Shown: positions 45,141 to 53,700 of the stretch, piece by piece
Layout: every line of letters begins with the position of its first letter
Numbering within the stretch: the first letter of the stretch is position 1
Assembly: GCA_963779645.1 (NCBI GenBank)
Contig: CAVZYX010000005.1
Coordinates: forward strand, 682,001 to 746,000
Reading direction: 5' to 3'
Length of the DNA: 64,000 nt
Source of the DNA: CALMBW01 sp963779645
Lineage (GTDB): Bacteria; Actinomycetota; CADDZG01; WHSQ01
The notes under the pieces: generated by a model
What the model was told of the DNA's origin: nothing
Seen by the model: the letters and a program-made list of their open reading frames with translations, nothing else
Database searches by the model: none
Made by a program: the position numbers and the translations under genes

Positions 45141-45172
45141 GCTTCGCTCGGAGCGGGTGAGGGGAATCGAAC
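45141..45172. repeat. direct repeat copy 1: duplicated 3' end of tRNA-Gly
   Basis: These 32 bases are identical to 45223-45254, which include the acceptor 3' strand and T-arm of the tRNA-Gly gene. The offset is 82 bases. Copy 1 lacks the rest of a tRNA and is not a gene. Short identical tRNA 3' ends are the typical outcome of site-specific integration, but so little DNA lies between that excision remnants or a tandem duplication are more likely. Confidence 0.85.
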
Positions 45173-45222
45173 AAAGGCGGTTTCTCTCCCCTCAACGCTG
45201 CTTCGCAGCTCACCGCCCTCTC

Positions 45223-45254
45223 GCTTCGCTCGGAGCGGGTGAGGGGAATCGAAC
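45223..45254. repeat. direct repeat copy 2: 3' part of tRNA-Gly
   Basis: This copy spans the last 21 bases of the functional tRNA-Gly gene and 11 bases downstream of it. It is perfectly identical to 45141-45172. The 50 bases between the copies contain only short GC-rich sequence and no gene. Confidence 0.85.
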
Positions 45255-45304
45255 CCCCGTAGCCAGCTTGGGAAGCTGGTGCTCTGCCATTGAGCTACAC
45301 CCGC
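45234..45304 (-). tRNA. tRNA-Gly (anticodon CCC)
   Basis: On the minus strand the gene folds into a full cloverleaf. The acceptor is GCGGGTG paired with CACCCGC, the D stem GCTC/GAGC, and the anticodon stem CCAGC/GCTGG with loop TTCCCAA. The T arm has loop TTCGATT. The anticodon CCC reads GGG glycine codons. The 3' CCA is not encoded, so it must be added by the CCA enzyme. Confidence 0.95.
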
Positions 45305-45459
45305 GAACGTCGGAGATTCTAGCGTTCGGTGCTGATCCGGACGGCAGTGGGCGACGGCGATCGCCTCAAGCCAGGACACCATTAAGACCAGTTTCAGAAC
45401 GCGAAACTCGTGGGCCGCGGACCCATCCTCTGGCGCGCGGCCCCCGTTAGGATGCCTCC

Positions 45460-46023
45460 ATGATCCTCTCGGACGGTGATATCCGGAAGGCGATCGCGAA
45501 CGGCGAGATCGGCATCGATCCTTTCGATGAGGCCGATGTTCAGCCGTCGTCGGTCGACCTACACACCGATCGTTACTTCCGAACCTTCTCGAACCATCGC
45601 TACGCAGTGATCGATGTGAAGAGTCCGATGGAGGATCTCACCCAGTTGGTCGAGGTGCGTGATGACGAACCTTTCATCCTTCATCCCGGCGAGTTCGTGC
45701 TCGGGTCGACGCTGGAGTATGTCCGCTTGCCCCACGATCATGTTGCGCGGCTCGAGGGAAAGAGCTCGTTGGGTCGCCTGGGGCTGCTGATCCATTCGAC
45801 CGCGGGGTACGTGGATCCTGGGTTCGAGGGGCACCTCACTTTGGAATTGAGCAATGTCGCCAATCTGCCGATCACGATCTATCCGGGGATGAAGATCGGA
45901 CAGATCAGCTTCTTCCGGCTGACCTCCGAAGCCGAGAACCCATACGGCTCGAGCAAGGTCGGCTCGAAGTACCAAGGACAGCGCGGCCCGACACCATCTC
46001 GCTACTTCGAGAACTTCAAGTAG
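45460..46023 (+). CDS. dcd: dCTP deaminase (probably bifunctional, dUMP-forming)
   Basis: Dcd converts dCTP toward dUMP/dUTP for thymidylate synthesis. The 187-residue protein shows RLEGKSSLGRLGLLIHSTAG, YVDPGFEGHLTLELSNVAN and YPGMKIGQISF. The HSTAG segment resembles the mycobacterial and archaeal bifunctional dCTP deaminase/dUTPase rather than the E. coli form. Its stop overlaps the next gene (TAGTG). Confidence 0.92.
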   Translation: MILSDGDIRKAIANGEIGIDPFDEADVQPSSVDLHTDRYFRTFSNHRYAVIDVKSPMEDLTQLVEVRDDEPFILHPGEFVLGSTLEYVRLPHDHVARLEGKSSLGRLGLLIHSTAGYVDPGFEGHLTLELSNVANLPITIYPGMKIGQISFFRLTSEAENPYGSSKVGSKYQGQRGPTPSRYFENFK

Positions 46024-46553
46024 TGGAAGAACGGATCGTTGCTCCGGATCCCGTCAGGGAACCGGACGCCTACGTGCAAGCTCTTAAGGATCTGCTGGGC
46101 GACCGAGACCCTCTGGCCGTCATCGCCGCGACACCTCAGATCTATCGTGACAAGACCGACGGACTCTCAGACGAGATCTTGCATCGACGGCCCGAACCGA
46201 ACGAGTGGTCGGTCGAGGAGCTCTTGGGGCACTTCTGGCACGGCGAGATCGTGTACTCGTTCAGGTGGCGGGTCATCGCCGCGCAGGATTACCCGACGTT
46301 GATCGGCTACGACCAGGACGCGTGGACGGACCTGCCGCGGCCCCCTTTCCATCAGATGCTCGATGCCTTCAGCGTGCTGCGAGCCGCCAACGTCTCTATG
46401 TTCCGCGATACCGACCCCGCCACCTGGGAAAGGGCCGGCCGCCACGAAGAGAGGGGCGACGAGAGCCTGCGGCTGGGTCTCACCCTCATCGGCGGCCACG
46501 ACATCGCCCACCTCAAGCAGCTCGACAAGACCCTCGCAGCGGTCACGGCTTAG
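46023..46553 (+). CDS. DinB-like metal-dependent protein
   Basis: The 176-residue helical protein matches the DinB_2 superfamily: NEWSVEELLGHFWHGEIVYS and the C-terminal LIGGHDIAHLKQLDKTL. His residues in these two segments form the expected three-His metal site. Relatives include thiol-dependent transferases and isomerases using bacillithiol or mycothiol, which fits an organism with mycothiol genes. The substrate is unknown. It is coupled to dcd. Confidence 0.8.
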   Translation: MEERIVAPDPVREPDAYVQALKDLLGDRDPLAVIAATPQIYRDKTDGLSDEILHRRPEPNEWSVEELLGHFWHGEIVYSFRWRVIAAQDYPTLIGYDQDAWTDLPRPPFHQMLDAFSVLRAANVSMFRDTDPATWERAGRHEERGDESLRLGLTLIGGHDIAHLKQLDKTLAAVTA

Positions 46554-46572
46554 GGGAGTTAGCCCTTTACAG

Positions 46573-46599
46573 CGTTAAGTGAACAGTGGTAACTTAACG
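46573..46599. promoter_or_regulatory. inverted-repeat operator upstream of the MMPL-TetR operon
   Basis: Perfect 8-base arms CGTTAAGT and ACTTAACG are separated by 11 bases, ending about 50 bases upstream of the MMPL start. The repeat is AT-richer than the background. The TetR-family gene that ends this operon is the likely ligand-responsive repressor that binds it. Confidence 0.65.
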
Positions 46600-46650
46600 G
46601 CGTTCATGAAGAGGCTCCCCTGGGGGCCGCGCTGTTGAGGAGGATCCACA

Positions 46651-48867
46651 GTGTTCACTTGGCTAGCCGACACCGTCGTCAGGCGCCGCAAGGTCATCCT
46701 GACCGCCACCATCGTCGCCTTCGTCCTAGCGGGGTTCTTCGGTGCAGGCGTCGCCGACAAGCTCACCTCCGGAGGCTTCGACGATCCGGATTCTGAAGCC
46801 AGCGTCGCGGCCAGAACCCTCGAGGACCGGTTCGGGATCGAAGACCCCAACATCGTCCTCCTCGTGAGCGCAAACGGCGGGTCGGTCGACGATCAGCAGG
46901 TCGCGGCCCAAGGTGCCGCTCTAACCCAGGAGCTGGCCGCCGAACCTGACCTCGAGCAGGTCTATTCCTACTGGACCACAGGTATCCCTTCGCTGAAGAG
47001 CGCCACCGGCGAGCAAGCTCTTGTGATCGGTGTGATCGAGGGATCCGACGATCACGTCAAGGAACGCATCGAAGCGCTATCCCCCAAATACACGCGTGAC
47101 GGTGAGCTCGAAGTCGGCGTTGGAGGATTCGCCGAGATCTACCGAGAGATGCAAGAGAACATCGAGTCCGACCTCGTGAAGGCGGAGACGATCGCCCTCC
47201 CCATCACGCTGCTTCTGCTGCTACTGGTGTTCGGCAGTGTCGTCGCGGCGAGCCTTCCGCTCGCTGTCGGAGGCATCGCGATCATCGGGGCGTTCTTCCT
47301 GCTTTCTGTTATCGCCGACCTGACCGACGTCTCGATCTTCGCTCTCAACCTGACAACGATGCTCGGCCTTGGGCTGGCCATCGACTACAGCCTCTTCGTG
47401 GTGTCGCGGTTCCGGGAGGAGTTGCACAACGGGCATGAGGTGCATGACGCAACGCGCCGGACGGTCGAAACGGCGGGGCGCACCGTCGCATTCAGTGGAC
47501 TCACCGTCGCGTTGTCGTTGGGCGCGCTCCTCGTTTTCCCGCTGGCGTTCCTCCGCAGCTTTGCCTACGCAGGTATCTCGGTGGTTCTCGTTGCGGTACT
47601 GGGTGCTGTGGTGTTCTTGCCGGCGCTGCTGGCCATCCTGGGACATCGGGTTGACAAGTTCCGCCTGTTCAAGCGGGAGCCGAAAGAGGTCGGCGAAGGT
47701 TTCTGGCATCGGATCGCGATGGGTGTCATGCACCGGCCGATCCCGATGGCGACCGGAGTGATCGTCCTCTTGGGCTTCTTGGGGATCCCCTTCTTCAATG
47801 TCGCATGGGGTCAAGCCGACGACAGAGCTCTCCCGTCGAGTGCAACCAGCCACCAGGTGCAGCAGCAGATCCGAGACAATTTCGATTCGAACAATGCGAA
47901 CGCACTGTCGATCATCTCGACCGAAGAAGGTCTGACTTCGCAGCAGATCGATGCATATGCGAAAGAGCTCTCAACCGTGGACGGAGTTGCAGGCGTCGGC
48001 GCCTTGACCGGTACCTACTTCGGGGGACAGCAGGTGGCACCTCCCGATCAGACGACCGCGATATTCAAAGGTGGCGAAGGTGCTTGGCTCTCGGTCGTGC
48101 CGAGCGTTGAAGCCTTCTCACCCGAGGGAGAGCAGCTCGTCGCCGACGTTCGGGCGATCGATCCTGGGTTCCATACCTCCGTCACTGGTCCTTCGGCTCG
48201 TCTGACGGACACGGCCGACGCGCTTTTCAGTCGTGTGCCGATGGCGGCCCTGCTCATCGCCGTTGCGACGTTCGTGTTGCTCTTCTTGATGTTCGGCGGG
48301 GTGCTGGTGCCTTTCAAGGCTCTGGTCCTCAACATGCTGTCGTTGACCGCTACTTTCGGAGCGATGGTCTGGATCTTCCAGGACGGCAACCTTTCGGGGT
48401 TCCTCGATTTCACGCCGACCGGAACGATGGAGATCACGATGCCGCTGCTCATGTTCTGCATGGCCTTCGGTTTGTCGATGGACTACGAGGTGTTCTTGCT
48501 GTCGAGGATCAAGGAAGAGCACGACGCCGGACGAAGCAATATGGATGCGGTTGCCATCGGCCTTGAGAGGACCGGCCGGATCGTTACAGCGGCCGCAGTC
48601 TTGCTGAGCGTGGTTTTCATAGCTTTCGCAACTTCGGGTGTCACGTTTATCAAGATGATGGGTGTGGGCCTGACCTTGGCTGTGGTCATGGACGCAACGC
48701 TGGTCAGAGCCATCCTCGTTCCTGCCTTCATGAGGCTTGCCGGCGAAGCGAACTGGTGGGCGCCTAGATGGATGCGGAAGGTGTACAACAGATTCGGTAT
48801 CTCAGAGAGCGCAGAACCCCGTTCCGCATCTCCGGTACCAAGTCCGATCGAAGGTGGGGGTAGTTGA
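46651..48867 (+). CDS. MMPL/RND-family transporter
   Basis: The 738-residue protein has the MMPL layout: one membrane segment, a large extracytoplasmic domain, a bundle of membrane segments (TTMLGLGLAIDYSLFVVSRFREE), then a second half with the same arrangement (FGLSMDYEVFLLSRIKEEH). Members export lipids or drugs in actinobacteria. The GTG at 46651 has GAGGAGG upstream. It is coupled with the tetR gene. Confidence 0.9.
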   Translation: MFTWLADTVVRRRKVILTATIVAFVLAGFFGAGVADKLTSGGFDDPDSEASVAARTLEDRFGIEDPNIVLLVSANGGSVDDQQVAAQGAALTQELAAEPDLEQVYSYWTTGIPSLKSATGEQALVIGVIEGSDDHVKERIEALSPKYTRDGELEVGVGGFAEIYREMQENIESDLVKAETIALPITLLLLLLVFGSVVAASLPLAVGGIAIIGAFFLLSVIADLTDVSIFALNLTTMLGLGLAIDYSLFVVSRFREELHNGHEVHDATRRTVETAGRTVAFSGLTVALSLGALLVFPLAFLRSFAYAGISVVLVAVLGAVVFLPALLAILGHRVDKFRLFKREPKEVGEGFWHRIAMGVMHRPIPMATGVIVLLGFLGIPFFNVAWGQADDRALPSSATSHQVQQQIRDNFDSNNANALSIISTEEGLTSQQIDAYAKELSTVDGVAGVGALTGTYFGGQQVAPPDQTTAIFKGGEGAWLSVVPSVEAFSPEGEQLVADVRAIDPGFHTSVTGPSARLTDTADALFSRVPMAALLIAVATFVLLFLMFGGVLVPFKALVLNMLSLTATFGAMVWIFQDGNLSGFLDFTPTGTMEITMPLLMFCMAFGLSMDYEVFLLSRIKEEHDAGRSNMDAVAIGLERTGRIVTAAAVLLSVVFIAFATSGVTFIKMMGVGLTLAVVMDATLVRAILVPAFMRLAGEANWWAPRWMRKVYNRFGISESAEPRSASPVPSPIEGGGS

Positions 48868-49499
48868 GTATCGAGCAGACCGTTCCCGCGACGCGCCGTA
48901 AAGCGCGTCGCGGGGAGGGAACCAAAACCCGAGAAGAGATCCTCGATGCGGCCGAGCGATTGATGCTGGCGACCGGCGATGTCGAAGCGGTTTCCATGCG
49001 CGCTATCGCCGGCAAAGTAGGTGTGACACCTCCTGCGATCTACGCCCACTTCACTGACAAGGACGACCTTTTCCAGGGACTATGCGATCGAAGGTTCGGC
49101 CAGCTCAATCAGATCTTCCAAGAGGCGATCGGCACCGGCGGCGATCCGCTGGAGCGCTTGATGAGTTGTGGTCTCGCCTACATTCGCTTCGGGATCGATA
49201 ATCCTGAGGCATACCGGTTCCTCATGATGACCAAGAACGAAGACGATTTCGCCCTCACCATCACGAACGAAGCGCCAAGTCAGGGTGATATGGCTTTCAT
49301 GACCCTCGTTGGCCTGGTGACCGCCTGTATAGAGGAAGGCGAGATCCGTCAGATGGACCCGCTCGACGCGTCGCTACTGATCTGGTCGATGGTTCACGGC
49401 CTGACCTCGCTGATGATCACGTCCCCGAAGTTCGCATGGTCGAGCGACATCGTCGACAAGCTGATGGAAGCGGCGATGATCGGGATGGCCCCGCGCTAG
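48864..49499 (+). CDS. TetR family transcriptional regulator
   Basis: The 211-residue protein has an N-terminal TetR HTH (TREEILDAAERLML; MRAIAGKVGVTPPAIYAHF; TDKDDLF) and a helical ligand-binding domain. It overlaps the transporter stop (TTGA), so it is transcribed with MMPL and probably represses it through the palindrome at 46573-46599. The stop overlaps the convergent etfD stop. Confidence 0.9.
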   Translation: MSIEQTVPATRRKARRGEGTKTREEILDAAERLMLATGDVEAVSMRAIAGKVGVTPPAIYAHFTDKDDLFQGLCDRRFGQLNQIFQEAIGTGGDPLERLMSCGLAYIRFGIDNPEAYRFLMMTKNEDDFALTITNEAPSQGDMAFMTLVGLVTACIEEGEIRQMDPLDASLLIWSMVHGLTSLMITSPKFAWSSDIVDKLMEAAMIGMAPR

Positions 49500-51583
49500 T
49501 CGGCGGCGGTCCCGTTCCCGTTCCCGTTTCCTGCAGCGACTGAACTCTCAGGGTGGAACTCGATGGACTGGAGAAGCAGCTGAGCCACGTCCTTCACTTC
49601 CATCCGGTCATCCGCGCTGCGCTCCGTCACACCGTCGCTAAGCATGATGTTGCAGAAAGGGCACCCAACAGCGACCGTGTCTGAGGCTGAAGCCAGCGCT
49701 TCATCGGTCCTCTCCATGTTGATCTTCTTGCCCATGCGCTCTTCCATCCACATGCGACCCCCACCGGCGCCGCAACAGAAGGTCGAGTGACCGTGTCGCT
49801 GGAGCTCGCCGTACTCGGTTCCGGGGATCGACTCGATGACCTGACGCGCCCCCTTCCAAACATCGTTATGGCGAGCGTTGTAACAGGGGTCGTGATAGGT
49901 GACCTTCTTCGTCACTTCCGTTTGCGGTTTTAACCGTCCTTCGGCGACGAGTTGGGCTAGGTACTCGGTGTGATGGATCACTTCGAAGTGGCCGCCGAAC
50001 TGTGGGTACTCGTTGAACATCGTGTTGAAGCAGTGCGGGCAGATCGTGACGATCTTGCGCACTTTGTAGCTGTTAAGAGTTTCGATGTTCTGCTCGGCGA
50101 GCATCTGGTAGATGTACTCGGCCCCCATCCTTCGAGCCGGGTCCCCGTTGCAGGACTCCTCGCCGCCAAGGATGGCGAACTTCACGCCGGCGATCTGCAT
50201 CAACTTAGCGAAGTCGTAAACGACCTTCTTGTTCCTGTCATCGAACGAGCCAGCACAACCGACCCAGAAGAGAACATCCGCATCGGGGGCCTCTGAGATG
50301 TGGGGGATGGCGAGGGGCTCTTGCTTCGATGTTCCTTGCGTCCACTCGAGCCGTGCCGCGGGTGGCTGGCCCCAGGGGTTGCCGGTCGTCTCCATGTTCT
50401 GGAGAGCGCTTTGCATCTCTCGAGGGAATCGAGACTCGGTCATCACGAGGTTTCGTCTCATGTCGAGGATCGTGTCGATGTGCTCGATATCTACGGGACA
50501 GGCTTGAACACAGGCTCCACAGGTCGTGCAATCCCAGATGACCTCGTCCTCGACAACATCGGGGTTCAAGGAAGGCAGCGACTCGAGTGCCTTGGCGTAA
50601 GCCTCGGGTCCCTGCTCTTTGGCAGCGAGTAGTTGGGGACCGAACTCGAAGAGATGGTCGCGGAGATCCATGATGAGGAGTTTGGGTGAGAGAGGCTTCC
50701 CCGAGTTCCACGCCGGGCACTGACTCTGACAACGCCCACATTCGGTGCACGTCATCCCGTCGAGCATCTGCTTCCAGGTCAGGTCGGTGAGCTTGCCCGC
50801 TCCGAAAGTGTCTTCTTCCGACATCTCTTCGATGTTGATGTTCATCGGTTTCAGCGCACCCTTGGGTCGCTCCGACGCGAACAAGACGTTGAACCCGGAC
50901 GTGATGATGTGGAGGTGCTTGCTGTAGGTGATGTAGACGAGGAAGCCCAGGATGATCAGGGAGTGCCACCACAGGAAGATCGTGTCCCACGCCTGGCGTG
51001 CCTCGAGGGAAAGGCCCGTGAACAGCTCGGACGCTAGCTTCGAAGCAGGGGTCCAGTCCGTGTCGTAGGGGAAGTGGCCCAGAGCGATCTCGGCACCCCT
51101 CGTGAACAGGATCGTGAGCATGATCCCGAAGATGGCGTACAGGATGTACTCGGCTTCTTTGGTGTGGGAACCCTTGAAACGTCCAGGAGCTTGAGCTCTC
51201 CGGATGATGAATGCGACAACGATGCTGAGCATCACAGCTACGACGAAGAAATCTTGGATCGCTCCCAGCGGCCCCCATTTACCGACGATCGGGAGATGAA
51301 AGCCTTCCTGATAGACGGCTCCGAAGGCTTCTACGATCGTTGTGAAAAGGATCACGAAGCCCCAGAAGATGAAGAAGTGCATGATGCCGGGGATCGTCCA
51401 TTGCAGGAGTTTGCGCTGCCCGAGAACAACGACAAGCTGTTCCTTCAGTTTCAGCGACCAGTCACGTGGTTTCCTGTCTTCGGTTGCGCCGAGTTTCAGG
51501 AAACCGACTAATTGACGCATGCGAGCAGCGAACGCCCCCATCGTCGCAAGCAACAGCACCGACATCGCGAGCTTCTCTAGCAA
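49496..51583 (-). CDS. membrane-bound Fe-S oxidoreductase EtfD/FadF-like (ETF:menaquinone oxidoreductase)
   Basis: The 695-residue protein combines a NarI-like membrane domain (residues about 1-260, five or more segments), a two-cluster ferredoxin region (CTECGRCQSQCPAW and CTTCGACVQACPVDIEH) and two CCG domains (HDPCYNARHNDVWKGA; FCCGAGGGRMW). This matches mycobacterial EtfD/Rv0338c, which passes electrons from fatty-acid oxidation flavoproteins to menaquinone. A TTG at 51583 has GAGGGG upstream; an ATG at 51565 is an alternative, and the open frame extends further to 51766. The C-terminal tail contains GNGNGNG. Confidence 0.88.
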   Translation of the reverse strand: MLEKLAMSVLLLATMGAFAARMRQLVGFLKLGATEDRKPRDWSLKLKEQLVVVLGQRKLLQWTIPGIMHFFIFWGFVILFTTIVEAFGAVYQEGFHLPIVGKWGPLGAIQDFFVVAVMLSIVVAFIIRRAQAPGRFKGSHTKEAEYILYAIFGIMLTILFTRGAEIALGHFPYDTDWTPASKLASELFTGLSLEARQAWDTIFLWWHSLIILGFLVYITYSKHLHIITSGFNVLFASERPKGALKPMNINIEEMSEEDTFGAGKLTDLTWKQMLDGMTCTECGRCQSQCPAWNSGKPLSPKLLIMDLRDHLFEFGPQLLAAKEQGPEAYAKALESLPSLNPDVVEDEVIWDCTTCGACVQACPVDIEHIDTILDMRRNLVMTESRFPREMQSALQNMETTGNPWGQPPAARLEWTQGTSKQEPLAIPHISEAPDADVLFWVGCAGSFDDRNKKVVYDFAKLMQIAGVKFAILGGEESCNGDPARRMGAEYIYQMLAEQNIETLNSYKVRKIVTICPHCFNTMFNEYPQFGGHFEVIHHTEYLAQLVAEGRLKPQTEVTKKVTYHDPCYNARHNDVWKGARQVIESIPGTEYGELQRHGHSTFCCGAGGGRMWMEERMGKKINMERTDEALASASDTVAVGCPFCNIMLSDGVTERSADDRMEVKDVAQLLLQSIEFHPESSVAAGNGNGNGTAAD

Positions 51584-51616
51584 GATCTGTCCCCTCGCCT
51601 TGACCGGTTGGTCTAA

Positions 51617-51627
51617 GTTGTGACAAC
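51617..51627. promoter_or_regulatory. short palindrome in the etfD/hydrolase divergent region
   Basis: The sequence GTTGTGACAAC is a perfect odd palindrome (arms GTTGT and ACAAC). It lies in the 144-base gap between two divergent genes, close to a possible TATA-like -10 on either strand. A regulator site is possible, but the arms are short. Confidence 0.3.
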
Positions 51628-51727
51628 GGGAGTATAGGTGTCGTGCAGGTCGTGGACCGGCGACAGGTGTGCCAGAGGATTTCAGACTACGATGCTCCCG
51701 CTTGTTGATCCGAGGAGGAAGTTTTCT

Positions 51728-52387
51728 GTGGGTAGGACGACCAAGGTCAAAGTCGCGGGTACTCACGTATCAGCAGTCATGGACGGGCCCCGCGACGCGA
51801 AGGACATGGTCTTCCTTGCTCCCGGTGCTGGCGCCAATATCCACAGCGATTTCATGTCCTTCGTGTCCGATGGGCTCGCTAGCTCGGGCATGAACGTGTG
51901 TCGGTTCAATTTCCCGTATCTCGAGGCCGGTAGGAAGAGCCCCGATCGCCAGGCGATCCTCGAGGACACCTATCTGGCGGTCGTTGAAGCTCGATCGTCC
52001 GACCATGGGGGCCGCGTTTTTGTGGGTGGAAAGTCCATGGGCGGCCGCATCGCATCGCATGCCGTGGCAGGCGGGATGGCAGCCGACGGTGTTCTCTTCT
52101 TCGGCTATCCGCTCCACCCGCCTGGTCGCCCCGAGAGCCTCCGGGACGAGCATCTGTACGAGATCAAGGCTCCCATGCTGTTCGTGGAAGGCACTCGTGA
52201 CCCCTTCTGCCCGCTGACTACCCTCGAAACGGTGAGAGCGAAACTGATCTGTGACAACGACCTGATGGTCATCGACGATGGCGACCACTCCTTCAAGGTT
52301 CGTAAGGCTTCCGGTCGCTCCACCCAGGACGCGTGGACCGAGATCGTGGAACGCGTATCGGTGTGGGTCTCAGAACTGACGAGCTGA
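51728..52387 (+). CDS. alpha/beta hydrolase (KANL3/Tex30-like)
   Basis: The 219-residue protein has an alpha/beta-hydrolase fold: oxyanion region FLAPGAGANIHSDFM, nucleophile elbow FVGGKSMGGRIASH, and later EGTRDPFCPL and DGDHSFKV with acid and His. The substrate is unknown. GTG at 51728 is nine bases after AGGAGG; the frame is open upstream. Confidence 0.85.
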   Translation: MGRTTKVKVAGTHVSAVMDGPRDAKDMVFLAPGAGANIHSDFMSFVSDGLASSGMNVCRFNFPYLEAGRKSPDRQAILEDTYLAVVEARSSDHGGRVFVGGKSMGGRIASHAVAGGMAADGVLFFGYPLHPPGRPESLRDEHLYEIKAPMLFVEGTRDPFCPLTTLETVRAKLICDNDLMVIDDGDHSFKVRKASGRSTQDAWTEIVERVSVWVSELTS

Positions 52388-52403
52388 CCGACTAGAGGTT
52401 CTC

Positions 52404-53690
52404 GTGGGCAAAGGAATCATCCCGACCCTTTCGCCGCGTGCTTGGCGCGTACTTGCCGCCGACGCAGTCGCTGCGCTGGGAACTGGCCTTGTGTTGCCGT
52501 TCTTGCTCGTCTATCTGAGAGACGTGCGCAACGTAAGCGTGACTACCGGTGGCTTTGTGATCGCGTTCTTGGCGATCGTCTCTTTGGCATGCGGGCCCCC
52601 CTCCGGCTCGTTCGTCGATCGGTTTGGACCCCGCCGCACCCTGATGGTGTCACTGTGCCTGTGCGCCGCTGGTTCTGTCTCCCTCGCCCTTATGAGAGAG
52701 ACCTGGCACGCGTTCGTGGCCGCCGGACTCATCGGAGCTGGGTTCGCCGCGATGTGGCCCGGGACGCATTCGCTCTTAGCGTCTCTCGTGGCAACAGAGC
52801 AACGGTCTGCAGTGTTCTCCGTTCACTACGCGACCCTGAACCTAGGTATCGGTATCGGCGGGATCATCGGTGGGCTGGTCGCCGACGTATCCGACCCGCG
52901 CACGTTCGAGCTTCTATATGCGTTTGATGCTCTTTCGTGGTTGTTCTTCGCAGGAGTCCTTTTTCTGATGAAAGACATCGGCGGAAGGAGCGAGCCGGTC
53001 TCCGATGGTCTTCAGGAGGCGGGCTATCGAGCCGTTGTCCAAGATCGGTTGTTCCTGCGCCTGATGGCGATCACGGTGGTGCTCGTAACCGTCGGTTACT
53101 CGCAGCTCGAGTCTGGCTTCCCGGCCTACGTGACCGGAGAAGGCGGTGCCAGCACCAGGTTATTGGGGGCAACGTTCGCTGCCAACACCTTCTTCATCGT
53201 CGTGGCGCAGCTGTTCGTGCTCCGCTGGTTGACCGGGAAGAGACGGACGAGGGCACTCATGGCGATCTGCGTCCTGTGGGCCATCGCCTGGATGGTCACG
53301 ATCGGTGCGGGCCAGATCGAGGAACAGGCGGTCAGGAACATCGGATTCGTTCTGGCCATGGTGTTCATCGCCCTGGGCGAGTGCATGGTGTCGCCGAGCA
53401 TCCCTGGGATCCTCAACGATCTGGCTCCGGACGAACTTAGAGGTCGTTACAACGGAGCGTATTCACTGTGCTTCTCGATGGGACACATCGTCGGCCCCGC
53501 GATCGCCGGTGTGATGATCGATCGCGAACTTTCGGAGCCGTTCTTTCTCGGTTTGATCGCAGCGTGCGTTCTGACGATCTGGATGGTTCGCTCCCTCGAG
53601 CGACACCTGCCGGACGACATCAACGTGGTTCAGGGAGACACACCCGCGGATCAATCTCCTGCGAACACCGAATCGATCGTTTCGGTTTAG
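52404..53690 (+). CDS. major facilitator superfamily transporter (DHA1-like)
   Basis: The 428-residue protein has twelve predicted membrane segments and the loop motif PPSGSFVDRFGPRRTLMVSL. It begins 17 bases after the hydrolase gene on the same strand. Drug or small-molecule efflux is likely by family; the substrate is unknown. Confidence 0.83.
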   Translation: MGKGIIPTLSPRAWRVLAADAVAALGTGLVLPFLLVYLRDVRNVSVTTGGFVIAFLAIVSLACGPPSGSFVDRFGPRRTLMVSLCLCAAGSVSLALMRETWHAFVAAGLIGAGFAAMWPGTHSLLASLVATEQRSAVFSVHYATLNLGIGIGGIIGGLVADVSDPRTFELLYAFDALSWLFFAGVLFLMKDIGGRSEPVSDGLQEAGYRAVVQDRLFLRLMAITVVLVTVGYSQLESGFPAYVTGEGGASTRLLGATFAANTFFIVVAQLFVLRWLTGKRRTRALMAICVLWAIAWMVTIGAGQIEEQAVRNIGFVLAMVFIALGECMVSPSIPGILNDLAPDELRGRYNGAYSLCFSMGHIVGPAIAGVMIDRELSEPFFLGLIAACVLTIWMVRSLERHLPDDINVVQGDTPADQSPANTESIVSV

Positions 53691-53700
53691 TACGTGCTGT

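Noticed and set aside
45141..45172. Possible second tRNA gene
   Set aside because: Only the 3' end matches; D arm and anticodon arm are missing, so it is a repeat and not a gene.
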